Source: Sipunculus nudus (Eukaryota; Annelida; Sipuncula; Golfingiida; Sipunculidae). From it: a stretch of DNA of 64,000 nucleotides. Positions 11,781 through 23,111 of this stretch are shown one piece after another. Under the pieces are notes generated by a model. It saw only the letters and a list, made by a program, of their open reading frames with translations. It made no database searches and was not told the origin of the DNA. A program made the translations under genes and the position numbers. Position 1 is the first letter of the stretch. Every line of letters begins with the position of its first letter. Location of the stretch: NCBI GenBank assembly GCA_026874595.1, contig CM049317.1, positions 35,988,901 to 36,052,900 of the forward strand, read 5' to 3'.

Positions 11781-12575
11781 GGTCTGTTAGCGGGACCGCT
11801 ATCTCCCCGTAATTTGGTAATAACCGGTAAGACCTAGGAAGGCTCTTAAGGCTTACTTTGTTCTCGGTCTTTCTGCGCTCTGGATTTTCTTAAGGAGCGA
11901 CGGGTTTGTAGTCAAGTATCCGGTGCCTCCGAGGTGGCCCAACAATTCCAGGCTGCGATAGCCCACAAAGTTTTCTGCTGGTTTAGCCGCAAGGTTAGCA
12001 CATTCTAACCTAGCTAGCACTTCTCTGAGTGTTTTCACGTGCTGGTCCCACGATTCTGCATGTGTCAGCACATCATAGATGTAACAAATCACGTTCGACA
12101 AGTCGCTGAACAACTTTCCCATCATGCGGGTACACCAATCCGGAAGGTATTACCCTAAATGGGTAATGTCCTTCAAGCGTTACGCACGTCGTTTTGTCTC
12201 TTGATTCCTACGATATAGGAATCTGCTAGTAGCCTGTCGCTAGATCGATCTTCGTAAAATACCGACTGTTGGATACTTCGGTGAACAGAGTTTCCGGTTC
12301 CGGCATCGGTTCTTGGTCGAATACGACCGACTAGTTCACCTTACGGTAAACAATCACGAATCTAATATTTCCTTCTGGTTTACCCAAAATGATATGGGGT
12401 CACGCAAATTATATTTCTCAGTTATACCTAGTTCTAGCATCTCATTGATTTCCGATCGCATAGTCCCGAATGCAACACGATACGGTTTAGCCTTCATGGG
12501 TGTATCGGAAGTGAGACGGATGTTACACTATATGACATCGATGAGTCTGGAGACATCTGTAAAAAACTTTCCCTA
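11750..12575 (-). pseudogene. Reverse transcriptase remnant
   Basis: Motifs in minus-strand order: KAKPYRVAFGTMRSEINEML, DQEPMPEPETLF, SRYFTKIDLATGY, CYIYDVL (12,072-12,083 for YIYD), LLGHLGG and LRAFLGLTGYY. These are the classical Ty3/Gypsy RT blocks. The catalytic YxDD box reads YIYD, one Asp lost. Stops interrupt it in several places, including one just before LRAFLGLTG. The longest clean stretch is 11,853-12,125 (90 codons). Confidence 0.88.
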
Positions 12576-12869
12576 CGGGGCTAACAAATCGTGTATCACA
12601 CGTCGCTGTCGCTTTCCTAGCTCGGCATTCACCTGAACGTCGCGTTCGGTTTGGCTACCTACCGTTGTTGGTTATGACACGTGGGATGTTTCGTGTCCTC
12701 CCTCAAGGTTCAGTTCTCCGACTACGGGAGGTTCGGTCTCAAAATCCGAATTATCCAGTTCTCGTTCGGATTCGCTCTAGTTCATGTAGACCGCCGCTAG
12801 AATATGCTTGGATCGTTCCGTGTCTACATCTGCTGCAACATATTTACGGGTTTTGATCTTGTTGTCGAC

Positions 12870-13850
12870 CTTGACCCGATAATCTAGGTCGCCTACTTTG
12901 CCTACGACGCTGTAGGGGTTTTCCATTGAACAAGTAGTCGGTCCGCCGGGAGGAGCAACAATACCTCGTGTCTTATCTTGAATTTGCGGGTGTGTTTGCC
13001 TACTCGTAAAACTGCTTGTATCGCTCCGCGGATTTGCTCAAAGCTTCCCTAGCTATAGCACACGTATTGCTCTACTTATCCTGGATATCGAGAACCTACT
13101 GATTTGTCGTCTTGGTTCCGCGTTCGTATCAGGCTTGGTTTAAAGGGCGTGGAGAATGCGTATGGCCCTCTCAAAACTCGGCCGTGCAGTAACTTAAACG
13201 GGGAGAAACCAGTGATCTCGTGAGTTGTCTCTTTTAAGCAAAGAGCATTGTGCTCAAATACCGATCCCAATCTTATGGTCACTCCGCGCTCATCCGTTTT
13301 AACCTCAACGGGTCGTTGTATCTGTCCACCATCCCGTTACACATCGGGTGATATGGTGTGGTAGTTAGCTGTTTGACCGCTAACACACGGCTAACTTCTC
13401 TCATAAGGTCAGACGTTAACTTACTCCCCATGTCGGTGATAACTTTCGCCGGTAATCCTACTCGAGCATAGACATCTACTAACGCGTCGTTTGTTTCTTT
13501 AAGACTACTGCCTCCGTTTACCGCATAGCATAGTCCATAATGGTCATTATGTACCAGTGAACCTTATCGGACGCTGAATGGATCGGTCCGATCAGATCCA
13601 TGGCGCTCTTACGCCAAGGTTCTTCAATAAGTAGCATCTTGCCTAACGTAGCCCCAGGCACTCTACCGGTGTGGTTTTTCTGACATATGAGACACGACTT
13701 GCAGAACACTGTTATTTCGCCGTACATCCCCTTTCTGTAGAACTGGGCTCTTACGCGATCGTGTCTCCGATCCACGCCCTGATGGCCGACCATACTCGCC
13801 TCGAGGTCCATCTTCATAACATCAGTCTTTAACGACTGGGGCACCACGAC
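12870..13850 (-). pseudogene. Integrase remnant (zinc-binding, core and C-terminal regions)
   Basis: The clean frame 13,518-13,847 carries GHQGV and CLICQKN, the second His and the CxxC of the zinc-binding region; the first His appears lost. It then carries AMDLIGPI with the first catalytic Asp. Further along, after frameshifts, TDMGSKLTSD holds the second Asp and NGMVDRYN (13,321-13,338) the third position, which is Asp instead of Glu. Near 12,880-12,960 a NPYSVVGKVGDLDYRV-like stretch matches the GPY/F-type C-terminal module. The preceding frame 13,854-14,117 (PADFFKAQKDDESLAPYW) resembles the linker that normally precedes this zinc-binding region. Confidence 0.85.
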
Positions 13851-14089
13851 CCTTCATCCATCCGGATCATCGCGTTTGTCCATAATCTTGAAAGTGCTAT
13901 CACTTCCGCTAGCCGACCTAGCAATCTTCCAATACGGAGCTAGCGACTCATCATCTTTCTGTGCCTTAAAAAAATCGGCCGGACTTACATCGGCGACTGG
14001 GCTTGCGACATGCAAACCTGGCGTTTGCGTTTTCTGCTTAACGTCTAACTGATCCGTCAAACAAACGACACTCAACGTTGTGTTCGGTA

Positions 14090-14200
14090 AACTGGTCCGG
14101 TTCCATGAACGTTTCACGTACTCCTGCTGAAGTGCAACCTGAATCGCGTAATACCTTGGCTGCCTTGCCGTTAACCAACCACTCAGAAATGGGTAATGAG
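14090..14200 (-). pseudogene. Retroviral-type aspartic protease fragment
   Basis: The minus strand reads NGKAAKVLRDSGCTSAGV, with the active-site triad DSG followed by CT at 14,128-14,148. It lies between the zinc knuckle and the integrase linker, where a Ty3/Gypsy protease should be. The rest of the domain is not clear by eye. Confidence 0.65.
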
Positions 14201-14421
14201 CTACAGCCCGGTTCTACAGTGGGTCAATCCGAATGACTGACTCTGTCAATCGGAATCCGGATTAACAGGACCTACGGCTGCCGACTCGGACTCCGTAACG
14301 ACGGTTGACATAGACTCAGGCTTCGGCTTCGGTTTAGTCCCCTGAGTGCCAAACGCTGTTCAACGGCTAAACGACCTGTTAGTTGGGTAGACCTTGGCCC
14401 AGACCTAGCTCTGGTCTGTTA

Positions 14422-14466
14422 ACATTCACGCGCCTTATGTCCTAATCTGGGGCATATGAAGCAACC
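14422..14466 (-). pseudogene. Gag CCHC zinc knuckle
   Basis: The minus strand reads CFICPRLGHKAREC, an exact C-x2-C-x4-H-x4-C nucleocapsid zinc knuckle. A C-tract on the plus strand (14,471-14,481) lies immediately upstream on the coding strand and may have caused a frameshift. Confidence 0.85.
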
Positions 14467-14515
14467 CAAGCCCCCCCCCCCGATGACGTGAATGACGGAT
14501 CATTCGATTCGCGAA

Positions 14516-15314
14516 CTACTTCGAGCTTCTCTCTCGGCTGAGAACCGTTGCCCTGCTCGGTGAGCTGCTACGGGAACTCATCGTAAATCTATGTAACTTG
14601 TGGGCCTCTGTATACCTCTTGGCCATCTCATATATACTATATATATCACAACACCGTCTCTCTTTCAAGAAAACAGGGAGAACCTTGCTGCAATAGTTCA
14701 AATACTGTTCACACATCAGCAAATCAATTAATTAATGTTGAATTCGTCGCATATACCTGCCATATCGATTAACTGAACAAGTGGACAAGTATCCACTAAG
14801 CCGTACCGCGAACTGACCGGGAGTTTCGCCACGTTCTGGCCTACAAGTACGAAACTTGTTACGAAAACATTCCTCAGTAATCTGCTAATGCTTTAAAAAA
14901 GCTAACATTAGCTTATCATAGTCCATGGGGTCACTAATCGTTAACTGCGTGTAAGTATCTGGCGCTTAACAAAGGTCTCAAGTACAGAGACCAGCTTTCT
15001 CGATCGTAGTTTTGCGCAGGGGTAAACCCTCAAAACGCTCTCGAAACGAATCTCGCTTGTCATGCTGCTCATCAAACGGAGGGAGCTTGAGTTTCAGAAC
15101 CGATTCCATATTCCTCATTTTACTGTCCCCCTAAATCGACCGCACTGGATGCTGCTTTTAACGTCAACACCTCTAACTCGTGATCTCTCTGAGCTTCACG
15201 TTCTGCTCCTTCATACCAATCACGCTCTAAATCACGCTTCCTAGCCCTGTCATCGCGCCCAGTATCTTCCCCCTGCTTGGCCTCTAAAGCCGTTACCCAC
15301 TTGTTAACAAACAC
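14516..15314 (-). pseudogene. gag region remnant
   Basis: Two short minus-strand frames remain. One (15,120-15,314) is strongly charged (Arg/Asp/Glu-rich), as seen at the N-terminus of gag in related elements. The other (14,516-14,722, with EQYLNYCSKVLPVFLKE) precedes a Ser/Arg-rich stretch and the zinc knuckle. Sequence between them is broken by stops. The 5' part (from 15,092 upward) is duplicated at 17,189 onward. Confidence 0.6.
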
Positions 15315-15552
15315 CTGAAATGCCTGTCAACACACGAGAATGGACTTCAACGTCTCCAAAGTAACAGTTAAGGTGGCAAACTGGTTAAATTCCTAAACAT
15401 CGGAACAACTGAATATTAGGTATATAACAATCGAAAATACCCTGTGCTGACGAATTAGTACGGAGGTTCAGGAGAGGTCTTCATTCAATTCAATCTAAAA
15501 GGAAAGGTTCATAAAAACATGGCAAACTACCTTATTAATACGGTTCTTATTT

Positions 15553-15554
<2 letters not shown>

Positions 15555-15595
<41 letters not shown>
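15555..15595. repeat. TA microsatellite
   Basis: Uninterrupted TA dinucleotide run of about 41 bp inside the left inverted end of the tRNA-carrying segment. The paralogous run at 17,653 is about 63 bp. Confidence 0.95.
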
Positions 15596-15596
<1 letters not shown>

Positions 15597-16137
15597 TTTA
15601 CTTGTTTAGTCATATTTTCTACCAGTGTGCGGCTGCTTCTAATTTTCCATCGCAGCAACCAGAGGAGCTTCAGCAAATGAGTAACCAGTATCTAATTTAG
15701 GGGAAATATATCTTCCCCATCGGTGTATGAAACATTCCTAAATTAGACCTGTGGTTCGCACAGCACGGCTAACTCAGTCGATAGAGCATGAGACTCTTAG
15801 TCTCAGGTACTGGTAAACTATTCCAGGAATCCAAAATATATCTGGATCATTTCCGCGGGCATCTGACAGCTACGATAAAATGAGAGATAAACACTTTTAC
15901 ACTTAACATAAGATGTCTCTTTAGAAAGTAATATTAGTTGTAGTTGCATCTTGCAAAGAATATAGAAAAATGTAAAACAGTCTCTGATTGGAGGACGTAG
16001 TGATAGGGACCTTTTCTTACTTGAAACGGAATATTTTCCATATCTTTTTTTGTGAAGATATAGCATAGGTGTAACCCGCATCTAATTAACGCGAAACATT
16101 CCTGGATGAACGTCATATTAGATCTGCGGTTCGCAAA

Positions 16138-16210
16138 GCCCGGCAAGCTATGTCGGCAGAGCATGAGACTCTTAATCTCAGGGTCGTGGGTTCGAGTCCC
16201 ACGTTGGGCG
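16138..16210 (+). tRNA. tRNA-Lys (CUU), diverged
   Basis: A 73-nt tRNA with anticodon loop CTCTTAA (anticodon CTT), a T arm closed by CGTGG/CCACG and acceptor GCCCGGC. The D arm reads AGCTATGTCGGCAGAGC, so a D-stem pair and the A box are damaged. Probably a weak or dead copy. A TTTT tract follows about 8 nt downstream. Confidence 0.7.
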
Positions 16211-16494
16211 TTGTGATTTTCTGAATTTTATTCTCTTTCGTTCTTCCTTTGAAACTGGCACTACCAAGAAAAAGAAGTTCTCTTACCTAAAAGTTTTACA
16301 AGTAAACGCGTTAATGGTTCTCGACAAAGGATATCAGAACATGGATCCTCAGCTGATACTGCTGCCACACAAGTGAATATGTTTCGTACAAGCAGCCGGA
16401 TACAGGTAGAAAATTTGACTAAACATGTTAAATATAAATATTATAATTAGAATAATGATAATGAGGTAGTTTGCCATGTTTTTAGGCCATTTTT

Positions 16495-16676
16495 GGGGGG
16501 CCTGGACAACTGAGGGGTAAAACGCTTGGCTCTCTCCGCTGGCGAACCGGGTTGGACCCCAGGCGTGGCTTTGAGAGTTGGTTGTCCAAGGCCGGTGGAT
16601 TTCTCCGGGTACTCCCTTTTCCTCCACCCCTGCAGACTACCGAACGCCATCACCGGAGCCATGTAGAGTGCTTCAA
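16495..16676 (+). mobile_element. tRNA-derived SINE
   Basis: GGGCCTGGACAACTGAGGGG (A-box-like), a degraded B box (GGGTTGGACCCC), then the shared body with GGCCGGTGG, TCTCCGGGTACTCC and a terminal ATCACCGGAGCCATG. It is an older relative of the SINE in the main array. Confidence 0.65.
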
Positions 16677-17188
16677 TTAGTTATAATAACTATTTGTACA
16701 TTCCACGTAAAATAAATAAGTTTATGTCATAACTTCTTCTTCTCAGATCGGATTGTATTAAAACAGCTCGGCATGCTCAGTACTAATTGTGCAGTAGAGG
16801 TGGCCCATTACGAGTCATTTCATAATTTTTCTAGAATATTATTTTTCAATTTCAATGCGGTATCCCACTCTTTTCACCGAGCTTTTGACAGCTACTTTAA
16901 AATAAGAGATAAATACCGATACCTTTAAAATAGGATGGTTCTGTGGATTGTGATATAACATGCTGTTTCATCTCGCAAATGACACTTAAAAAAATAACAT
17001 GAAGTCTCTGATTGGAGGGCATTATGGTGGGAGAATTTTTCTAACTTTCAAAAATAATTTCCATCGCACTAACCAGAGGAGCTTCAGCAAATGAGTAACC
17101 AGTACATAAATTACGGGGAATATATCTTCCCTATCGGTGTATGAAACATTCCTTAATGAGCTTTATATAAGACCTGTGGTTCGCACAA
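16677..17188 (+). repeat. Isolated array flank module (Y type), cut at the half-tRNA position
   Basis: Continues from the SINE as in the main array (TTATAATAACTATTTGTACA, then GAGTCATTTCATAATTTTTC, then a GACAGCTACTTTAAAATAAG stretch). It ends at 17,187 in GTGGTTCGCACA, the 12 bases that normally precede the half-tRNA. The expected half-tRNA is missing and the duplicated gag fragment begins instead. Confidence 0.75.
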
Positions 17189-17650
17189 TTTCAGAACCGA
17201 TTCCATATTCCTCATTTTACTGTCCCCCTAAATCGACCGCACTGGATGCTGCTTTCAACGTCAACACCTCAAACTCGTGATCTCTCTGAGCTTCACGTTC
17301 TGCTCCTTCATGCTAATCACGCTCTAAATCACGCTTCCTAGCCCTGTCATCGCGCCCAGTATCTTCCCCCTGCTTGGCCTCTAAAGCCGTTACCCACTTG
17401 TTAACAAACACCTGAAATGCCTGTCAACACACGAGAATGGACTTCAACGTCTCCAAAGTAACCGTTAAGGTGGCAAACTGGTTAAATTCCTAAACATCGG
17501 AACAACTAAATATTAGGTACATAACAATCGAAAATACCCTGTGCTGACGAATTAGTACTGAGGTTCAGGAGAGGTCTTCATTCAATTCAATCTAAGAAGG
17601 AAAGGTTCATAAAAACATGGCAAACTACCTTATTAATACAGTTCTTATTT

Positions 17651-17652
<2 letters not shown>

Positions 17653-17715
<63 letters not shown>
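17653..17715. repeat. TA microsatellite
   Basis: TA run of about 63 bp. It produces a meaningless Ile-Tyr repeat frame on the minus strand. Confidence 0.95.
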
Positions 17716-17716
<1 letters not shown>

Positions 17717-18258
17717 TTTACTTGTTTAGTCATATTTTCTACCAGTGTGCGGCTGCTTCTAATTTTCCATAGCAGCAACCAGAGGAGCTTCAGCTAATGA
17801 GTAACCAGTATCTAATTTAGGGGAAATATATCTTCCCCATCGGTGTGTGAAACATTCCTATATAAGACCTGTGGTTCGCACAGCACGACTAACTCAGTCG
17901 ATAGAGCATGAGACTCTTAATCTCAGGTACTGGTAAACTATTCCAAGAATCCAAAATATATCTGAATCATTTCCGCGGGCATCTGACAGCTACGATAGAA
18001 TGAGAGATAAACACCTTTACACTTAACATAAGATGTCTCTTTAGAAAGTAATATTAGTTGTAGTTGCATCTTGCAAAGAATATAGAAAAAATGTCAAACA
18101 GTCTCTGATTGGAGGACGCAGTGGTAGGGACCTTTTCCTACTTTAAACGGAATATTTTCCATATTTTTTTTGGTGAAGATATAGCATAGGTGTAACCCGC
18201 ATCTAATTAACGCGAAACATTCCTGGATGAACGTCATATTAGATCTGCGGTTCGCAAA

Positions 18259-18331
18259 GCCCGGCAAGCTCAGTCGGCAGAGCATGAGACTCTTAATCTC
18301 AGGGTCGTGGGTTCGAGTCCCACGTTGGGCG
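18259..18331 (+). tRNA. tRNA-Lys (CUU)
   Basis: Full 73-nt cloverleaf with acceptor GCCCGGC, D arm AGCTCAGTCGGCAGAGC with intact stem, anticodon CTT in loop CTCTTAA and B box GGTTCGAGTCC. Position 8 is A instead of T, which weakens the A box. A TTTTG tract follows directly after the gene. Confidence 0.78.
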
Positions 18332-18608
18332 TTTTGATTTTCTAAATTTTATTCTCTCTCGTTTTTCCTTTGAAACTGGCAGTACTAAGAAAAAGAAGTT
18401 CTCTTAACTAAACGTTTTACAAGTAAACGCGTTAATGATTCTCGACAAAGGATATCAGAACATGGGTCCTCAGCTGATACTGCTGCCATATAAGTGGGAA
18501 TGTTTCGTACAAGCAGCCGCACACTGGTAGAAAGTATGACTAAACATGTTAAATATAAATATTATAATTAGAATAATGATAATGAGGTAGTTTGCCATGT
18601 TTTTAGGC

Positions 18609-18796
18609 CATTTTGGGGGGCCTGGACAACTGAGGGGTAAAACGCTTGGCTCTCCACACTGGCGACCTGGGTTGGACCCCAGGCGTGGCTATGAGAGTGG
18701 GATGTCCAAGGCCGGTGGATTTCTCCGGGTACTCCCTTTTCCTCCACCCCTGCAGACTACCGAACGCCATCACCGGAGCCATGTAGAGTGCCTCGA
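18609..18796 (+). mobile_element. tRNA-derived SINE, right edge meets the inverted repeat
   Basis: Same SINE as at 16,495. Homology with copy 1 stops just after GCCATGTAGAGTGC at about 18,793, exactly where the left arm of the 7.9-kb inverted repeat starts. Confidence 0.65.
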
Positions 18797-20731
18797 ATAA
18801 TAATTCATGATAATATAATATAATAATTATTATATATAAATATATAGTTCTTCATAATTTATAAAAAATTATGCTAAAACATTTCTACATATATAAAGTT
18901 ATTTATAATTGTTTACTAACCCATTTGTTGAATTAATATATAAATAAAAATGTATATCTCATCCATCTTTATGTTTGTCAGGTTGAAGTAAAAATGATAT
19001 GTTTGTTTTGTTTTGTCTTAAAAATACATTAAATATGTGCATCTCTACTTTTTACATACAGTTAATTTAATATATACTATTTATATGTTATTTATAAAGT
19101 TGTATATTATTTATTAATGTAGTACTGTACTGTTTGTTAAACTGATCTATATATATATTTTACTTTTTTTTCATATAACCAATTCATTGTGGTGATAGTT
19201 GTGCACTGTATATATATATATTGATTTTTGGAATATTATATCATCCATCATATTTACATTTCATATTTACATTTCATATTTACATTTCATTGTTGTGTCT
19301 TAAAAATCAAGCAAATAAGAAACCTAAAATATCTTTGGTATTAAAGTTTGCTGACCCATTCTGGCATGTACAACCAAGTAAAGAAGCATGTTCAGAATTC
19401 AATCAGCGTTATGGAACATGAAGATTTAAATAAAACTACCTTTTCTTTTTTTTTTAATTTTACCTCATGTTTTCCTGCAGATTTCCCTACACTCATTTCA
19501 CCTATTCTAATATCAACTACCAGTGAATATCAGAAGCCGCCTGAAAACGGGAATCAAATGTACGATCTCTAGACTAGGAGCCCTACACACTACTAACTGA
19601 GCCGTTAAGACAAGATACCAGTTAGGGTCATTTTTGGTGATTTATAGCTCCGAATAAAAGGGCCATCTATCACGTAAATGGGGAATCATTTTGTATTCGA
19701 ATAGCAGAATTTAATGTCAAGTTCGCAGGAACCCTCCTCCTGTAATATAATAAACTCCAGGTATGAGCAATATGAAATACTGGAATTTCTCAGTAAAATA
19801 TGAGTATCGGCTTTTGTAAGGAAACAATATTTTATGTGACACCCATTTTACCGTAGCGGACATGAAGACGGGATTCTGAACAACTGCCCAAGTAAAAGCA
19901 CTACATAACAAAGGAAATTTTATCAAAATTGTATGATTTATCTTCGTGAAAGAAATGTCCAAGCGGCTGGAGCTCAAAATTGGTTAGTTTCTATTTAAAA
20001 TCAAAAATATAATATATAAAAAAAATATTTGATGGGGGGGTTAAAATTGAGGCTGTGCCTGAGAACCATACCTTTTATGTTTTTTTTTGCCTTAAGAACA
20101 CAAAAACTATTCTGGTGAAGCCTCCAGGATCCCAAATGTTTGAGGACTGTTTAAACTGCGGACCAAATGCAGTAACCACTGCTTATATTTTTATAAATGA
20201 CTTGGTTAAAAAAATAACACTAATGTAACATATTGAATATGATTAATTATTTGTTATTTTAAAGGAAAATAGTGTGGGCATTTTAAGGGAGATTTAAAGA
20301 AGACGAAGTGCACCACCGGTCCGGTTATTACCAACCTGAGATTGATGATATCAGAGCCGTTCCAAAAAACACAGGTTTCGTGTTTCATTGTTTTTTTTTA
20401 ATTTGAACAACCATGCAATTTAAAGAAGACGATAAAATAAAATTACCCAAAGAAACTGTTGATTACTTGCATTTCTAGCAATGTTAGGTACCAGTACAAG
20501 AATAATGATTTCACACATTTACTAATCCTACTTTTTAAAATGATATCGACATATGGAATAAATAACAATTATAAAAACCTGAATATGTTAAAATACAGAT
20601 ACAAAAACACAATAACTATATCACATGGGTGCTTTACCTGAATGTGATGTTAAAATATTTATTAAAGAACATGCAGAGTATGCGAAATCCGTCGGTCCTG
20701 CGGACCTGACCGGCTAGATATCTGAGGGTCC
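18797..20731. repeat. Left arm of a 7.9-kb inverted repeat
   Basis: Reverse-complement match to 24,762-26,690 over its whole length, with scattered substitutions and small indels; the centre of symmetry is near 22,746. Inner-end landmarks are CCGGCTAGATATCTGAGGGT here and its complement near 24,766. It is AT-rich and non-coding. At about 19,535-19,610 (minus) a tRNA-like block with A-box-like GGCTCAGTTAGTAGTG and B-box-like TTTGATTCCCG is present in both arms. Confidence 0.92.
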
Positions 20732-22857
20732 GATAGGATCTCTAATTCAGCCGAACCTATTGTCACTAATCACAACACATTTTCTAATTTTCTGGATAAA
20801 CTTGTTATTAGGTTGTTATGCATAAAGAAAGAAAAAAAAACCTGGGTCAAAGAAAACCCTGGGAAGGAGTATACAGTATTCAAAGAAGCATAATTCTAAA
20901 AAACAAAAAGCTGCATAAGCCAGAAGAAAAGCCTAGACTATAGTCTGTTCCATCTTTTGGTGCACATTGAAACTGGGCAAAACATTCACAAATGACAGAT
21001 CAATTCTAAAAGGTAAGCTGCAATGAAATGAGGCATAGACCTAAATAACAATAATGAAACCAAAACTGTATCCTGCAAAGTGCTATGTTACTTCACCACT
21101 AGATCCAGACAGAGAAAAGCCAAAAAGATGTGAAATATAATTGTTGGCCTTGTCAGAGTTTCTCATCTCAAAAAAGGCATTTAGTCCCTCATCAACTTTT
21201 GTGTCACACTGTGTGATAATATTTATAATATAATATTAAGTTTGAGATAATAAAAGCCAAATTTCAATGGGCACCCATGGGTGGAACAGACTATAACAGA
21301 TAATGCAGTGACTCTTGAGGCAAACTAGTCATGCAGGAAAAAGAGAAACATTCAAGATCAAGACCATGTGCATTACTGGTACATTAAATTTACACAACAG
21401 AAATTATTCAAACCAGCTTTGCAGGTTATACTTACTAAGTCCTTGGAGAAAACATGAAAACATAACAGCCAATAAAATGCAATACACAACATGAACATAA
21501 CAGTCAAATATGAAACTTATCCCAAACTGAGCACTTATTATAATAATGCAAATTCTTCCACCTTGTGATAACCACACAGGCACACAACCACCCTTCCAAA
21601 TACGTCTGTTGTGGCCTTGTGGGCTGGACAAGGATCAATGGCCTTGATTTTTTTGGGACCAGTATGAATTCTTGATTGGTTTTTGACCTCGACCAAACTG
21701 AAGTGTACCTAAATCAGAAAATTGGTGGAACCATTAAAAATTACTATAATTATGCCTGTATATATCATTATCTATTTACAATCCTGACATGATTAGCTGT
21801 TGTATAACCACTTACCAGCGGCATATTGTTTCAGAATGGATATCCACTGTGAAGAAGATTTACCCTTCTTTGGCATCTTTGGATATTTCTACAATACACA
21901 ATTTACAAAATATCACTAAAAACATACCACTAAGAATTAACAACATAATGATCAAGTCAGGTCAGTTCCCCAAAACAACCAACTGAAATTCAACAATTTG
22001 GTTTTATGAACCAATATGGTGCGAGCTGATCACAGTGACCTAGCATTACAGAAGCTTTTCTTTGGGGGGGGGGGGGGGGAATCACTGGTCAATACCTGTC
22101 TGGCACACTAAGAAGGGAAGCTCATGGGGGAAGAAATGTAATAAATAAAGTGGGATGGGGCAGAGGGACAAATCTATGATTGGAATTAAATAATTAGTGG
22201 TACCAAGAAACAGAATAGTAGATTAAATATACAGGCAATCATAGATCGCTGGAAACTGTATGCCGCTCTACTGAGTCTGTTAACTACTTATTTCTGTATA
22301 AACATTTAAAAGTACATCATGTTTTTTATGAGGATTAAATTCATAATAATAATTTTTAATAATGTTTTGGGGGTATTGGTTGACCAGCAACCAAAACAAG
22401 GATAAACAGGTATAAAAATAAAATAAAAGGTGTTATTAATTCTAATGTTAAGAATAAGATCAACAATGCAATGACAAGGTCACATTTTTGTCACACAGCA
22501 AAATATTTCAAATTATTAATTAGAACTTGTGTATGATATCTGTAACAATTATGTTTAATAGTTCCAGTTTGCATTTCACATGTGTTTGCACAATTACACA
22601 AATACCAACCATCTAATTGTGGATCCCCCCTACATACATTACCGCAGGTATTTTCTTTTAGACGAGACATTACATCATTAGACTACACACTTGACTGAAC
22701 ATCATTATAGAGACACAAATGACCATCATGGTCCAGTTGTTTTGTTGCTTGGTTTTATCTTATCACTGTACACATGACGTGTATGCTAAACACTGTGAAA
22801 CTCATCATCATATTTACTGGCACTGGTGACAAGGTCATTGATGGCACAATTAACACA

Positions 22858-23080
22858 TGCAGTATCGTGGCAGTGGGTAAAACCCAAACCCCATGGACCC
22901 CGGACCCCAAGGGAAATCAATTTTTAAAAACTATCATTGGTAATCTGTGGAGATATTTAAGCAGAACAGTATCTACAGACGTATTTATATATTTTGTTTG
23001 GTTTTGTAACAAAATTTGACAATTAACACAACGGATCCTGACAAACGGACCTCACAGACCCCTTTTACTCTTTGTTTTAC
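22858..23080 (+). mobile_element. Fragment of the GGACCCC inverted-end element family
   Basis: GTGGGTAAAACCCAAACCCC..GGACCCCGGACCCCAAG, followed by diverged TTTGGTT, GCAACAAAATTTGA-like, AATTAACAC and CGGACCTCACxGA stretches. It aligns in order with 38,990-39,230 and 40,700-40,960. The next part of the element (as at 39,241-39,760) reappears at 24,830-25,390, so about 1.7 kb of other DNA separates the two halves here. Confidence 0.7.
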
Positions 23081-23111
23081 ATGTTCTGAGTTTGCGAAAA
23101 CTTCCAGTCCT

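Larger units (their letters stand above)
11440..15314 (-). mobile_element. Degenerate Ty3/Gypsy-type retroelement with Gmr1-like order (gag-PR-INT-RT-RH)
   Basis: Reading the minus strand from 15,314 down gives a gag-like charged region, a CCHC zinc knuckle (14,422-14,466), a DSG protease motif (14,128-14,148), an integrase zinc-binding region and catalytic core (13,850-13,080), an integrase C-terminal region (about 12,880-13,070), then RT (about 12,575-11,750) and RNase H (to about 11,440). RT and RH are of Ty3/Gypsy type, but integrase precedes RT, as in Ty1/Copia. That combination is the hallmark of Gmr1-type elements. Stops and frameshifts run throughout and no LTRs are recognised. The element is inactive and truncated at both ends. 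Confidence 0.85.
15511..16483. mobile_element. Inverted-repeat-bounded segment carrying tRNA-Lys (copy 1)
   Basis: The left end (15,511-15,650: CATGGCAAACTACCTTATTA, TA run, then TTTAGTCATATTTTCTACC and GCGGCTGCTT) is the inverted complement of the right end (about 16,391-16,483: AAGCAGCC, GGTAGAAAATTTGACTAAA, then GAGGTAGTTTGCCATG). Between these ends lie a half-tRNA and a full tRNA-Lys. This resembles a non-autonomous DNA element that has captured tRNA sequence, or it could come from a local inversion. Confidence 0.6.
17611..18605. mobile_element. Inverted-repeat-bounded segment carrying tRNA-Lys (copy 2)
   Basis: Same structure as the segment at 15,511: the left inverted end is 17,611-17,760 and the right end about 18,513-18,605. 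It holds a half-tRNA (17,883) and tRNA-Lys (18,259). Here the right end reads AGCAGCCGCACACTGGTAGA, a closer inverted match to the left end than in copy 1. Confidence 0.6.
15092..18796 (+). repeat. 2.1-kb tandem duplication (15,092-16,676 and 17,189-18,796)
   Basis: The two copies share, in order, the gag 5' fragment, a TA microsatellite, a half-tRNA (15,773 and 17,883), a tRNA-Lys (16,138 and 18,259) and a SINE (about 16,495 and 18,612). The offset grows from 2,097 to 2,121 bp, mainly through the longer TA run in copy 2. Between them, 16,677-17,188 is a flank module like those of the main array. The join at 17,187 falls exactly where the next half-tRNA should begin. Confidence 0.9.

Noticed and set aside
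12313-12856. Plus-strand frames of 107 and 63 residues
   Set aside because: They are antisense shadows of the minus-strand RT and integrase remnants.
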